DNA of 58,311 nt, from NCBI GenBank assembly GCA_947449015.1, contig CANFQA010000014.1, positions 1-58,311 on the forward strand, given 5' to 3'. Position 1 is the stretch's first letter; each line of letters begins with the position of its first letter. Made by a program: the position numbers and the translations under genes. The notes below the pieces were generated by a model. The model ran no database searches. It saw nothing but the letters and a program-made list of their open reading frames with translations, and had not been told where the DNA came from. This stretch comes from Microthrixaceae bacterium (GTDB lineage: Bacteria > Actinomycetota > Acidimicrobiia > Acidimicrobiales > Acidimicrobilacustridaceae). Positions 8,814-17,845 of the stretch are shown here, piece by piece.

Positions 8814-9875
8814 CTAGGTGAGTATCACGAGGTCGTCAGCGTGAACCAGAACGGTTGACGGGTCGGAAGGGAGATCGCTTGAACGAATCCTTACCAATCC
8901 CTTGGCGAAAACTTCGCCGGATTCATCCACGATTTCGACGGCGTCATCAGAGTCGAACTCTCCCGTGGCCTCGATGAGACCGGCACCAAGAAGCGAAACG
9001 CCACCACGTTCGAGAGCGACGCGAGCCCCGGCGTCCACGCGCAATGTGCCTGAGGCACCAATGGCGAAGGCGATCCACAACTTCCGTGCGGGCAACCGTC
9101 TCTCATGGGGAGCAACGACTGTTCCCACGCCGGGTACTGACGCGATGGCATCGGCGAGGACATGCTCACGCGTTGCAGCGGCAATGACTGTGCGAACGCC
9201 CGACCACGCGGCGATCTTCGCGGCGGCGAGTTTCGATGCCATTCCTCCGCTCCCGCCAGCAGTTCCGGGACCGCCGGCGATCGCCTCGAGTTCTTTATCG
9301 AACTCGACGATCTCCTCGATGAGGGTCGCCTCCGGATTCTGCTTAGGGTCCGCGGAAAGTAATCCGGGTGTGTCTGTGAGCAGCACCAGAAGATCTGCGC
9401 CAAGTAGCTGGGCAACAAGAGCTGAGAGACGATCGTTATCACCGAACCGAATCTCGTCATCAGCGATCGCATCATTCTCATTCACCACTGGCACAACACC
9501 GAGTTCAAGCAATCGCGTGAGCGTCCCTCGTGCCTGCAGATACTGACGGCGTTCCACGAAGTCGAGAGGGGCCAGCAGAACCTGACCAGGAACAATGTCG
9601 TGTCGAGCCAGTTCGGCGTCGTAGACCCCCATGAGACGGCTCTGACCGACTGCTGAGAGCGCCTGAAGAGTGACAGCGTCCCGCGGCCTCCGATCGCCGC
9701 CGAGTCCGAGCGCCGGCAGGCCCGCCCCGATAGCACCCGAGGTGACGATGACGACCGAATGGCCATCGGAGCGAAGATCTGCGACCTCGCTGCAGAGCTT
9801 GGCAATTGCGTCTCGCCGGATGCTGCCCTCAGCGTCAGTCAGCGATGACGTTCCGATCTTTGCTACAACGATCAT
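8814..9875 (-). CDS. proB: Glutamate 5-kinase
   Basis: Phosphorylates glutamate to gamma-glutamyl phosphate, the first and feedback-controlled step of proline synthesis. The amino-acid-kinase domain runs from VVAKIGTSSLTD through VNENDAIADDEIRFGDNDRLSA and GTGGxxSK-like GGSGGMASKLAAA. A C-terminal PUA domain (about 265-353, with LPARKLWIAFA onward) gives the normal long form of 353 aa. It lies 3 nt after obg on the same strand, so obg-proB are co-transcribed. Confidence 0.96.
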   Translation of the reverse strand: MIVVAKIGTSSLTDAEGSIRRDAIAKLCSEVADLRSDGHSVVIVTSGAIGAGLPALGLGGDRRPRDAVTLQALSAVGQSRLMGVYDAELARHDIVPGQVLLAPLDFVERRQYLQARGTLTRLLELGVVPVVNENDAIADDEIRFGDNDRLSALVAQLLGADLLVLLTDTPGLLSADPKQNPEATLIEEIVEFDKELEAIAGGPGTAGGSGGMASKLAAAKIAAWSGVRTVIAAATREHVLADAIASVPGVGTVVAPHERRLPARKLWIAFAIGASGTLRVDAGARVALERGGVSLLGAGLIEATGEFDSDDAVEIVDESGEVFAKGLVRIRSSDLPSDPSTVLVHADDLVILT

Positions 9876-9878
9876 CGC

Positions 9879-11171
9879 TCAGTCCTCCTCGAATTCGAAG
9901 TTGAGCCCACCGATCCGCACGATGTCACCCTCTGTGGCGCCGGCCCGAGCCAGCGCCTTGTCGACCCCAAGCTTCTTCAGCCGGCTTTGCGCGAAGTCCA
10001 AAGCTTCGAGGTTGGTGATATCCGAAAGCGCCACGGCGCGTTCAGCCTGACGTCCAACCACTCGGAAACTGCCATCGTCTTCACGTTCAACCCGGAAACC
10101 CTCAGCAGCAGGGCGGTGCACCACGAAACCATCCGGCTCGGGTTCGACGGAACGGGCGGCTCGCACTGCCGTGGCCATATGTCCGACGAGTCGACTCAGA
10201 CCAGCGCCGGTAACCGCCGAGATACACAGATCAAGCACAAGACCATCCTCGGTTGTTGCACCAACCCCTTCGGCGGCAAAAACCTCGTAACTCGTTGCCA
10301 GATCAGCGCGGGAGCCAATGATGATCCGGGGGCGCTCAAGAAGCTCAGGGCGGTACGCGCCGAGTTCCTCAAGCAGGATTCGTGCCTGCTCGGCAGGAGA
10401 CTCAGCGGTGGTACCTGTCTCACCACCGGCAAGATCGATGAGCAATACCAGTACACGAGCTCGTTCAATATGGCGAAGGAACCGGTGACCAAGGCCACGA
10501 CCCTCACTGGCGCCTTCAATAAGTCCAGGAATGTCGGCGACGACAAATTCATCGCCGTCGTCGAGCCGGATAACACCGAGATTCGGCTCGAGTGTGGTGA
10601 ATGGGTAATCGGCGATCTTTGGTTTGGCGGCCGAAATGCGGGAAATCAGAGTGGACTTCCCGACATTCGGAAACCCGACGAGGGCCACATCAGCCATAAG
10701 TTTCAGTTCGAGACTGAGCCAGTGCTCCTCACCGAGTTCACCCTGTTCGGCAAACGAGGGGGCACGCCGACGGTTGGAAAGGAACCTCGCATTGCCCTTC
10801 CCGCCGCGCCCACCCTCGGCCGCGAGCCAACGGTCGCCCATGTTCACCAGGTCGGCTAGCACCGTCCCATCCCGGTCGAGCACGACGGTGCCCTCAGGGA
10901 CGTACACGAGCAGATCATCGCCACCAGCGCCGTGCTTTTTCTTACCCTGGCCGTGAGTTCCGTTGGGAGCGCGTCGATGGGGGTGGTCCTTGTAGGCGAG
11001 CAGTGACGCCACGTTGCGATCAGCGACAAGCCAAATGCTGCCGCCGGAGCCACCATCGCCCCCGTCAGGTCCACCCTTGGCAACATGAGCCTCGCGGCGG
11101 AACGCGACGCAACCAGCGCCTCCGTCACCACCTCTGACATTGATCTGACATTCGTCGACGAAACCTGACAC
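9879..11171 (-). CDS. obg: Obg-family GTPase (ObgE/CgtA)
   Basis: Ribosome-associated GTPase involved in 50S assembly and stress control. Domain order: glycine-rich Obg fold at the N-terminus (FVDECQINVRGGDGGAGC, GGPDGGDGGSGGS), then the G domain with G1 GFPNVGKST, G2 YPFTTLEPN and G3 DIPGLIEGA, then a C-terminal OCT domain (about the last 80 residues, DGFVVHRPAAEGF onward). The frame extends upstream to 11261, but homology begins VSGFVDECQ, so I place the start at GTG 11171, giving 430 aa. In most actinobacteria it follows rplU-rpmA; here dgt is inverted between them. Confidence 0.95.
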   Translation of the reverse strand: MSGFVDECQINVRGGDGGAGCVAFRREAHVAKGGPDGGDGGSGGSIWLVADRNVASLLAYKDHPHRRAPNGTHGQGKKKHGAGGDDLLVYVPEGTVVLDRDGTVLADLVNMGDRWLAAEGGRGGKGNARFLSNRRRAPSFAEQGELGEEHWLSLELKLMADVALVGFPNVGKSTLISRISAAKPKIADYPFTTLEPNLGVIRLDDGDEFVVADIPGLIEGASEGRGLGHRFLRHIERARVLVLLIDLAGGETGTTAESPAEQARILLEELGAYRPELLERPRIIIGSRADLATSYEVFAAEGVGATTEDGLVLDLCISAVTGAGLSRLVGHMATAVRAARSVEPEPDGFVVHRPAAEGFRVEREDDGSFRVVGRQAERAVALSDITNLEALDFAQSRLKKLGVDKALARAGATEGDIVRIGGLNFEFEED

Positions 11172-11268
11172 TCTGCCCAGCCTAGGAGCAACTGGTCTCA
11201 GGTCCGCGATGGGTTCCCGAACTGCCCGGTTTCGATGCGCTGTCACAGCCCGTGAGCACACTTACACC

Positions 11269-12495
11269 ATGGCGCAAAACTCCCCTTCTCAGAGCTCCGT
11301 TTCAAAGAGTTCCGTTTCAAAGAACTCCGTTGCAAAGGGCTCCCTTTCAAAGAACTCAGCAGAGAACCTCAGCGAGCGGGCCCTGACCTGGGCGTCCACC
11401 ATGCACGCCCACGATGCCGGAACCATCCGTCATGCCCATCGCGACATCGGAGTTCGGCTCGGCCCGATTGGGGCACTTGACCGCTTCCAACGTGAAGATC
11501 GGGAGCACCAGCAACTCTCTGCCGGAGCAACCCTGTCCACAGGTGCAGGAGACCGGGCAATACCCGAAGACCCCGACCCATACCGCACTTGCTTCGAGCG
11601 TGACCGTGACCGAATCCTGCATGGGGCTACCGCGTTCCGGCGCTTGGCGGGCAAGACGCAGGTCTTCATCTTCCCGGACGACCATCAACGTACCCGTCTG
11701 ACCCACGCACTTGAGGTTGCGCAGATCGCCGTCGCTCTCGCCCGCTCACTCGGCCTCAATGAAGCGCTCACCGAAGCCATCGCCCTCGGCCACGACTGCG
11801 GCCATGGCCCGGGTGGACATGCCAGCGAGGATGCATTCGCCCCATATCTCGCCGACGGCTTTGACCATGCCGTCTGGGGAGCCGAGGTCGTGCTTGCCCC
11901 GCTCAATCTCTGTGCAGAAACCCTTGACGGGATCCGCAACCACTCCTGGTCACGACCAACTCCATCCACCGTCGAAGGTGAAATCGTGAGTTGGGCGGAT
12001 CGCATCGCTTACGTCTGTCACGACTTCGAGGACGCCATCAGGGCTGGAATTCTCACAGCTGACGCATTGCCCTCACCCGTCAAGCAGCTGTGCGGAACTG
12101 ATCGCTCGGCATGGATCCGGGGGTTCATCTCCGGCGTGATCAACGGTTCAGTATCTGCCGGCCATATCGCCATGACCACCGATCTTGCCGAAGCACTCGC
12201 AGCCTTCCGAACCCTCAACTACGAGCGGATTTATCTCCGACCCGAATCGCTGCGTCAAGGCCGAGACGTTGTCGCAGTCCTTCAGGCGCTGGTTGAGCAT
12301 TTCGCCGCCAACCCCCAACGGGTCCAGGGCCTCGAAAATGCCACCTTCAGCAGCGGCAGTTCTGAGGCACTCAAGGCTGCGGTCACCTATGTCGCTGGCA
12401 TGACTGATCGTTTCGCCTGCGTCACAGCTGTTCAGGAACTCAGGTGGAACCCTGACGTGCTCCCCAGAGGTCTCGACGGTCGCTTCGCTCTCTGA
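11269..12495 (+). CDS. dgt: dNTP triphosphohydrolase, dGTPase-like HD protein
   Basis: Hydrolyses dNTPs to nucleoside and triphosphate, acting in nucleotide-pool control. Conserved HD-domain segments are visible: FRRLAGKTQVF, RLTHALEVAQIA (first metal His), ALGHDCGHGPGGH (HD motif) and EGEIVSWADRIAYVCHD (distal Asp). The start is the ATG at 11269; an upstream GTG-type extension to 11209 has no support. An odd N-terminal tail of about 35 residues is built from SSVSK-type pentads encoded by 15-bp DNA repeats. It is divergent from obg and convergent with rpmA. Confidence 0.9.
   Translation: MAQNSPSQSSVSKSSVSKNSVAKGSLSKNSAENLSERALTWASTMHAHDAGTIRHAHRDIGVRLGPIGALDRFQREDREHQQLSAGATLSTGAGDRAIPEDPDPYRTCFERDRDRILHGATAFRRLAGKTQVFIFPDDHQRTRLTHALEVAQIAVALARSLGLNEALTEAIALGHDCGHGPGGHASEDAFAPYLADGFDHAVWGAEVVLAPLNLCAETLDGIRNHSWSRPTPSTVEGEIVSWADRIAYVCHDFEDAIRAGILTADALPSPVKQLCGTDRSAWIRGFISGVINGSVSAGHIAMTTDLAEALAAFRTLNYERIYLRPESLRQGRDVVAVLQALVEHFAANPQRVQGLENATFSSGSSEALKAAVTYVAGMTDRFACVTAVQELRWNPDVLPRGLDGRFAL
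11293..11352 (+). repeat. Four 15-bp tandem units in the dgt N-terminus
   Basis: Units 11293-11307, 11308-11322, 11323-11337 and 11338-11352 are variants of agctccgtttcaaag, encoding SSVSK, SSVSK, NSVAK and GSLSK. Copies differ by 1-4 bases. This is in-frame expansion of a flexible basic/Ser-rich tail. Confidence 0.8.
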
Positions 12496-12547
12496 GCACG
12501 TACCGAACTCGCCCAGTGCCTAGTGACCTAGTGGCCAACACGCGACA

Positions 12548-12569
12548 ATGGCGGCCCGCAGGCCGCCAT
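12548..12569. terminator. GC-rich hairpin between dgt and rpmA
   Basis: Perfect 9-bp stem atggcggcc / ggccgccat with a 4-nt loop (cgca), placed between two convergent stop codons. There is no clear T-run, so termination strength is uncertain. It could serve both strands. Confidence 0.5.
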
Positions 12570-12595
12570 CTCGCAAACTGCGTTGGTCTGTTTGT

Positions 12596-12850
12596 TCAGC
12601 TAGCCGGCAGGATGTCGACAAGCTTGCGTCCCTGACGGGAACCAAACTTCACAGTGCCTTCAGTGAGTGCGAACAGAGTGTCATCGCCACCCTTGCCGAC
12701 GTTTTCGCCGGGGTGAATACGAGTGCCACGCTGACGCACAAGGATCGTTCCGGCGGTCACTTCCTGGCCGTCATAGCGCTTCACGCCGAGGCGCTGGGCG
12801 TTTGAATCACGGCCGTTGCGGGTTGAGCCGCCACCTTTGGTTTTCGACAT
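12596..12850 (-). CDS. rpmA: 50S ribosomal protein L27
   Basis: 84 aa. The N-terminus [20 protein letters not shown] is the L27 signature that reaches the peptidyl-transferase centre, followed by [22 protein letters not shown]. It starts directly as the mature-type N-terminus, without the cleavable Firmicutes extension. It follows rplU by 3 nt in the order RNase E/G - rplU - rpmA. Confidence 0.97.
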   Translation of the reverse strand: MSKTKGGGSTRNGRDSNAQRLGVKRYDGQEVTAGTILVRQRGTRIHPGENVGKGGDDTLFALTEGTVKFGSRQGRKLVDILPAS

Positions 12851-12853
12851 TGA

Positions 12854-13159
12854 TCAGCCCTTCGAGATTCCGGTGATTTCAATGGTCGCGTAGTGCTGAC
12901 GGTGACCCCAGCGACGGCGCTCATTGGCTTTATTCTTGTACGTGAAGCCAGTGATCTTCGGACCCTTCGCCTCACCCACGACTCGGGCGGTGACGGTGGC
13001 ACCGGACAATTGGGCAGGCGTGGCAAGAACAGCATCGCCGTCAACAAGAAGAACGGGCGTGAGGGTGACCTCATCGGCATCGCCGAGGCGCTCGACCTCG
13101 AGACGCTCGCCTTCTTGGACTCGATATTGCTTACCACCGGTTTGGATCACGGCATACAT
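12854..13159 (-). CDS. rplU: 50S ribosomal protein L21
   Basis: 101 aa starting MYAVIQTGGKQYRVQEGE, the L21 hallmark, with the C-terminal YKNKANERRRWGHRQHYATIEITGI. It binds 23S rRNA on the 50S subunit. It lies 45 nt downstream of the RNase E/G gene and just ahead of rpmA, the usual actinobacterial arrangement. Confidence 0.97.
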   Translation of the reverse strand: MYAVIQTGGKQYRVQEGERLEVERLGDADEVTLTPVLLVDGDAVLATPAQLSGATVTARVVGEAKGPKITGFTYKNKANERRRWGHRQHYATIEITGISKG

Positions 13160-13204
13160 AGGGGGGTTACCTTAGCGGACGGGCGGATAGGACAAAAACT
13201 GAGG

Positions 13205-15124
13205 TCAACTGAGCAGAGATCCATCGATGCTGACCCCACGACCCTCGCACTCAGGGCAATTTGAGGCAAAGGACTCAAGAAGCCCCTCCCCAATGCGCTT
13301 ACGGGTCATTTCAACAAGGCCCAGCTCGGAGATATCGAACACCTGGGTGCGGGTCTTGTCCCGGGCGAGTGCGTCCCGGAAGACTCTAATGACATCGTCC
13401 CGATTCTTCTTGATCTCCATATCAATGAAGTCGATAACGATGATGCCACCGACATCGCGGAGACGCAGTTGCTTGGCGATCTCAGTCGCCGCCTCCAGAT
13501 TGTTCCGGTAGACGGTCTCCTCAAGATTCGACGAGCCAACGTTCTTGCCGGTATTTACGTCGATCACCGTCAGCGCTTCGGTGTGCTCAATGATCAGCGA
13601 GCCGCCGGACGGGAGCCAGACCTTGCGATCAAGTGCTCGATGCAGTTGCTCGTGGACATGGTGACGTTCGAAAATCGATAGGGGTTCAACCGTGCGGTCG
13701 TAGTACTGGATCCGGTCAGCGAGAGCCGGCGAGATGCTTGAAACGTAATCGTGCACCTCGTTGTAAAGGGTCAGATCATCAATGATGACCCCCCTGTACT
13801 CATCGTTGAACTCCTCACGGATGACACGCAGCGCCATATCAGGTTCGCGATAGAGCAGCGCAGGAGCCTGCACACTGGCAGCCCGCTGTTCGATCTGCTC
13901 CCACTGCGACAGCAGGCGCCGGACATCGGCGGAGATCTCTTCAGAGGTAACTCCCTCGGCGGCGGTGCGCACGATCACTCCATGCTGCGGTGGCTTGACC
14001 TTGTCCAAGATCGAACGGAGTCGGCGACGTTCATCGTCAGGGAGACGTTTGGAGATGCCATAGGTCGTCGAGTTCGGGATCAACACCACAAACCGACCTG
14101 GCAACGACACTTCCTGAGTGAGTCGAGCACCCTTATGGGCGATGGGGTTCTTGGTGACCTGACAAAGGATTGGTTGCTTCGCTCGAAGAATCTGCTCGAT
14201 TCGAGCGGCTCCCCCGCCTTCGATCTCATCGGCATCGAACTGCAGATCGCCCCGGTACAGCACTGCATTTTTCGGTGTGGAAATGTCGACGAATGCCGCC
14301 TCCATACCGGGCAGGACGTTTTGGACCTTCCCGAGATAGATATTGCCGTGAATCTGAGCAACATCATCGGCCGGCTTCGAGACGAAATGCTCGATCAGGG
14401 TTCGTCCCTCGAGTACTGCGATCTGGGTCGCTTCGGGACGGACACTTACCGTCATCAAATAGCGGCCAACAGGACGCCCATTTCGTTCGCGACCTCGCCG
14501 ACGTTCAAGCGTCTCCTCGTCGAGCTGAGGCCCGTCGCCACCCAGGATCGCCTCAACGGGACGCTGTGAGCCAGCACCTCCGCGTGCTGCAGCCTGGTTC
14601 TGGCGCTGATTGCCGTTCTGACGGTTCTGGCCGTTCTGACGGTTCTGACCGTTCTGACCGTTCTGACGGTTCTGGCCACTCTCAGAGCTCTGGCCGCCCT
14701 GGCCACTTCCGCGACCCCGTCCGCCACGGCGACGGCGAGAACCGGAACGACTTACCGAACTCGGCTCACCAGAGCTGCCGTCCGCTGCTGCCGGAGCTGC
14801 TGCTGGAGCTGGAGTCGGTGCTGGACGACTGTCACCAATCTGTGGCCGTGCCGCGGCCGGAGGCTGCAGCGCGGGTTCCACCGAGCGAGGCGTCTGCGAA
14901 ACCTCCGAGCCATTCTCTGAGTCTTCGCCCTCGGCGCGAGCACCTGCGGGACGGTTCCGGTTACGGCCGCCACGCGAACCGCGGCGACGACGTGACCCTG
15001 CAGAGCCGGGGGCCCCTGAAGTGGCGTCAGTAGCCCCTACGCCAGCGGCTGAATCGGGAGCAGAAGCTGGCCTCGGTTCGACCGGTCGTTCGCCGTTGGG
15101 TTCGGACACTGGAGTGTCGGACAT
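13205..15124 (-). CDS. rne: Ribonuclease E/G
   Basis: Endoribonuclease for rRNA/tRNA processing and mRNA decay, 639 aa. The N-terminal 200 residues are low complexity: acidic/Pro/Ala stretches, RGSRGGRNRNR-type basic patches, and a run of NGQNRQN repeats at about residues 150-170. The catalytic core follows: an S1 domain (about 245-330, GNIYLGKVQNVLPGMEAAFVDI), the DNase I-like domain with catalytic Asp segments LTVIDVNTGKN and IIVIDFIDM, and the Zn-link NCPECEGRG near the C-terminus. The disordered tail is at the N-terminus and the protein stops just after the Zn-link. E. coli RNase E has its large tail at the C-terminus. Confidence 0.93.
   Translation of the reverse strand: MSDTPVSEPNGERPVEPRPASAPDSAAGVGATDATSGAPGSAGSRRRRGSRGGRNRNRPAGARAEGEDSENGSEVSQTPRSVEPALQPPAAARPQIGDSRPAPTPAPAAAPAAADGSSGEPSSVSRSGSRRRRGGRGRGSGQGGQSSESGQNRQNGQNGQNRQNGQNRQNGNQRQNQAAARGGAGSQRPVEAILGGDGPQLDEETLERRRGRERNGRPVGRYLMTVSVRPEATQIAVLEGRTLIEHFVSKPADDVAQIHGNIYLGKVQNVLPGMEAAFVDISTPKNAVLYRGDLQFDADEIEGGGAARIEQILRAKQPILCQVTKNPIAHKGARLTQEVSLPGRFVVLIPNSTTYGISKRLPDDERRRLRSILDKVKPPQHGVIVRTAAEGVTSEEISADVRRLLSQWEQIEQRAASVQAPALLYREPDMALRVIREEFNDEYRGVIIDDLTLYNEVHDYVSSISPALADRIQYYDRTVEPLSIFERHHVHEQLHRALDRKVWLPSGGSLIIEHTEALTVIDVNTGKNVGSSNLEETVYRNNLEAATEIAKQLRLRDVGGIIVIDFIDMEIKKNRDDVIRVFRDALARDKTRTQVFDISELGLVEMTRKRIGEGLLESFASNCPECEGRGVSIDGSLLS
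14614..14685 (-). repeat. Short tandem repeats encoding the N/Q/G/R tract of RNase E/G
   Basis: A series of 9-bp units close to gttctgacc / gttctggcc / gttctgacg encodes alternating NGQ and NRQ triplets. Imperfect but clearly periodic. Confidence 0.7.
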
Positions 15125-15139
15125 CGTTTCGGTCCCTTC

Positions 15140-15871
15140 TCATGTGGCGCTCACGGAGGTGAGCACCATCGACGGCGCGCCCGGCGGAAGAGGCTCCCGC
15201 GTCGCGCCGTTGTCGGTGATGAACTGGTGAATCCTTCGGACCCGACCCTCTTCGAGAGGCGGATCGAATGCGGCCATCAATTCTGACGGACGCACGGAAC
15301 GTGGCTGAGTGGCCAATTCCGCGTGCAGCATTGCGCCCACCGAAGATTCCTCGGTGGAAATGGCGTCGAGCACCTCAAGATGCACGATGCCAGGTCGGAG
15401 GTCGTCGGAGACAGGTCGGCCCTTACGTTCACGCACTACCGGGAGCGTTGAGGCGGACAGCACTCGAGCGACCGCTGTGACGAGTTCCTCGGCGGTTACA
15501 CCAGGAACTTCGATCTGCCAGATACAGGAAGTTACAGACTCCTGCAGCGAGGGTTCAGAGCGATCAATGACTGCCACAGCATCGATATCGATGCCATCAG
15601 GCAGATGGGAAGACAGTTCGATAGGAAGCTGCTCGAGGTCAACCTCGGCGCTCTCTGGGTCGCGTAAGTCGAGGTCGAGGTACTCACCGAGCGACTCATG
15701 GCTGGTCGACAGCGCAAGCCCGAAGTGCATCTTGGGGCGAGGCGAGAAACCTTCGGTGCTGGCGATCGGAAGCCCGCTCGTGCGGAACGCTCGCTCCCAG
15801 CATCGAGCAACATCGCGATGGCTGGTGAACCGGACCTTGCCGAGCTTGCGATATCGGATACGAATCCTCAT
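15140..15871 (-). CDS. DUF2344 (TIGR03936-like) protein
   Basis: 243 aa from the ATG at 15871, which forms an ATGA overlap with the stop of the preceding radical-SAM gene. It begins MRIRIRYRKLGKVRFTSHRD, followed by EGFSPRPKMHFGLALS, the conserved start of this family. The long upstream extension of the frame lies inside the radical-SAM gene and is not coding. Family members are encoded next to, or fused with, TIGR03960-type radical-SAM proteins; I know of no settled function. The overlap indicates a stoichiometric partner, and the RNase E/G gene follows. Confidence 0.9.
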   Translation of the reverse strand: MRIRIRYRKLGKVRFTSHRDVARCWERAFRTSGLPIASTEGFSPRPKMHFGLALSTSHESLGEYLDLDLRDPESAEVDLEQLPIELSSHLPDGIDIDAVAVIDRSEPSLQESVTSCIWQIEVPGVTAEELVTAVARVLSASTLPVVRERKGRPVSDDLRPGIVHLEVLDAISTEESSVGAMLHAELATQPRSVRPSELMAAFDPPLEEGRVRRIHQFITDNGATREPLPPGAPSMVLTSVSAT

Positions 15872-17817
15872 ACCGGAACCCCAGTCGAGGAGCGCAGGTC
15901 GACCGGGACCCACGAACTGCTGAGATCTTGTCCGGTTCCCTGCGATCCACCAGCCGGCGGGGTCGCTGAAGCCACGATGTGCTCGATGGAGTACCCAGTG
16001 CACGCCCCACAGTCGTAGCAGGGAGTCCATCGACAGTCGGGAAGGCCGACCTCAGCGAGTGCGTCGCGCCAGTCTTGCCAGAGAAAGTCCTTGTGAAGAC
16101 CAGCTGAGAGATGGTCCCAAGGAAGCGCCTCATCGACGGTGCGATGACGATGTGTGAACCAGTCGGGGTCAAGCTCGTGTTCGGCCATGGCCGAGAGCCA
16201 AAGGTCAAGATCGAATCGCTCGTTCCACTCCTGGAAGGTTCCACCATTGCGCCAGACCGTCTCCAGCACGTCGCCAACGCGCCGGTCGCCTCGGCTCATG
16301 ATTCCCTCGACAAGCGTCGCCTTGGGGTCATGCCACTTGACCTGCACTCCATGCATTCGCCTGGTGGCGTCGCGAAGCAGGTTGATCTTTCGCTGCAATT
16401 CCTCGATGGTGTTCTGCCCGAACCACTGGAACGGCGTGAACGGCTTGGGGACGAACCCTCCAACGGAAACAGTGACGGAAGGACTCTTGGCGTACTTACG
16501 GCCGATCTCCACGCAGTTGCGAGCCAGTTCGGCAATTCCCAAGGTGTCTTCATCAGTCTCGGTAGGAAGGCCTGTAAGGAAGTACAGCTTGACTCGACGC
16601 CAGCCGTTGGCGAACGCAGCTTCCACAGCTGTGTAGAGGTCTTCCTCGCGAATGAGCTTGTTGATGACCTGTCGCATACGCCACGTGCCCGCTTCGGGAG
16701 CGAAGGTAAGACCGGCACGACGGCCGTGCTGGAGTTGCGTAGCGATTCCCACGCCAAATGCGTCGACACGGAGACTTGGCAACGCCACGGTGATTGCCGG
16801 GCCGTCCCCGCTGGCGCCGACGATGTCAGACACAAGAGACTCGATACCTGAGTAGTCGGCTGTGGACAATGAGGTCAGCGAAACTTCGTCGTACCCAGTT
16901 CGGCGAAGCCCATCGGCCACCATCGATCGCACCTGCTCGGCGGGTCGCTCGCGAACCGGTCGAGTGATCATTCCGGCCTGACAGAACCGGCATCCTCGGG
17001 TGCAGCCACGGAAAACCTCGACGTTGAGCCGATCATGAACCACCTCAGTGAGGGGAACGAGCTGGCTCTTGGGGTAGGGAAAATCTGCGAGATCGGCGAT
17101 AGTGCGCTTTTCGACCAGATCAGGCACCCCACCCGAGACCGGCTCGAGGCCCATGAAATCGAATCCCGAGTACACAGGTCGGTACAGCGATGGGACATAC
17201 ACCCCACTGACTGCAGCCAACTCGCGAAGCACGATCTCGCGATCGCCGTCACTGCGAGCACCGCGCTTCCATGCACCGACCACTTCAGTGATCTCGGCCA
17301 CTACCTCTTCGCCGTCACCAAGCACGACGATGTCGAGGAAATCTGCGATCGGTTCGGGGTTGTAGGTGCAATGCCCACCGGCCGCAATGAGTGGGTGATC
17401 TGCGCGCCGATCAGCGCTGCGAACTGGGACGCCAGCCAAATCCACCATGTTGATGAGATTGGTATAGGTCAACTCTGCCGAGAGATTGAAACCAATGAGG
17501 TCGAAATCAGAGGCCGCCCGGTGCGTGTCGACAGAAAAAAGTGGAATCGAACGCTCACGAAGCAGCGCTTCAAGGTCGTGCCATGGGGCATAGGTTCGCT
17601 CGGCGACACCGTCAGATCGCTCGTTGATGATCTCGTAAAGAATCTGGAGGCCCTGGTTCGGCAATCCGATCTCATAAGTATCGGGATAGGCCAATAACCA
17701 CGCCACCTTGTCGGGTGCATGTTGAGGCTGCTGCGCGCCCCCCTCCATGCCGATGTAGCGAGCAGGTTTGGAGACACGGGCCAGCAGGGGTTCGATCTGG
17801 GGCCACAGGTCGGTCAC
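15868..17817 (-). CDS. TIGR03960-type B12-binding radical-SAM protein
   Basis: 649 aa. The N-terminal part (about 30-190) resembles a cobalamin-binding Rossmann domain. The radical-SAM cluster motif is FRGCTRGCRFCQ (C272, C276, C279). The C-terminus carries a second cysteine-rich motif, CRWTPCYDCGACTGY, near residue 620, which could hold another Fe-S cluster or metal. Neither reaction nor substrate is known for this family as far as I am aware. It is coupled by a 4-nt overlap to the DUF2344 gene and lies between rodA and the RNase E/G gene. This suggests RNA or ribosome modification, but that is inference from neighbours. Confidence 0.88.
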   Translation of the reverse strand: MTDLWPQIEPLLARVSKPARYIGMEGGAQQPQHAPDKVAWLLAYPDTYEIGLPNQGLQILYEIINERSDGVAERTYAPWHDLEALLRERSIPLFSVDTHRAASDFDLIGFNLSAELTYTNLINMVDLAGVPVRSADRRADHPLIAAGGHCTYNPEPIADFLDIVVLGDGEEVVAEITEVVGAWKRGARSDGDREIVLRELAAVSGVYVPSLYRPVYSGFDFMGLEPVSGGVPDLVEKRTIADLADFPYPKSQLVPLTEVVHDRLNVEVFRGCTRGCRFCQAGMITRPVRERPAEQVRSMVADGLRRTGYDEVSLTSLSTADYSGIESLVSDIVGASGDGPAITVALPSLRVDAFGVGIATQLQHGRRAGLTFAPEAGTWRMRQVINKLIREEDLYTAVEAAFANGWRRVKLYFLTGLPTETDEDTLGIAELARNCVEIGRKYAKSPSVTVSVGGFVPKPFTPFQWFGQNTIEELQRKINLLRDATRRMHGVQVKWHDPKATLVEGIMSRGDRRVGDVLETVWRNGGTFQEWNERFDLDLWLSAMAEHELDPDWFTHRHRTVDEALPWDHLSAGLHKDFLWQDWRDALAEVGLPDCRWTPCYDCGACTGYSIEHIVASATPPAGGSQGTGQDLSSSWVPVDLRSSTGVPV

Positions 17818-17845
17818 CCTGACAAGCGTACCGGCCGGTGACCGT

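Noticed and set aside
11172-11261. N-terminal extension of Obg
   Set aside because: No similarity before VSGFVDECQ and it would run into the divergent promoter of dgt.
14614-14685. CRISPR-like repeat
   Set aside because: Units are 9 bp, in frame and without spacers; they encode the RNase E/G low-complexity tract.
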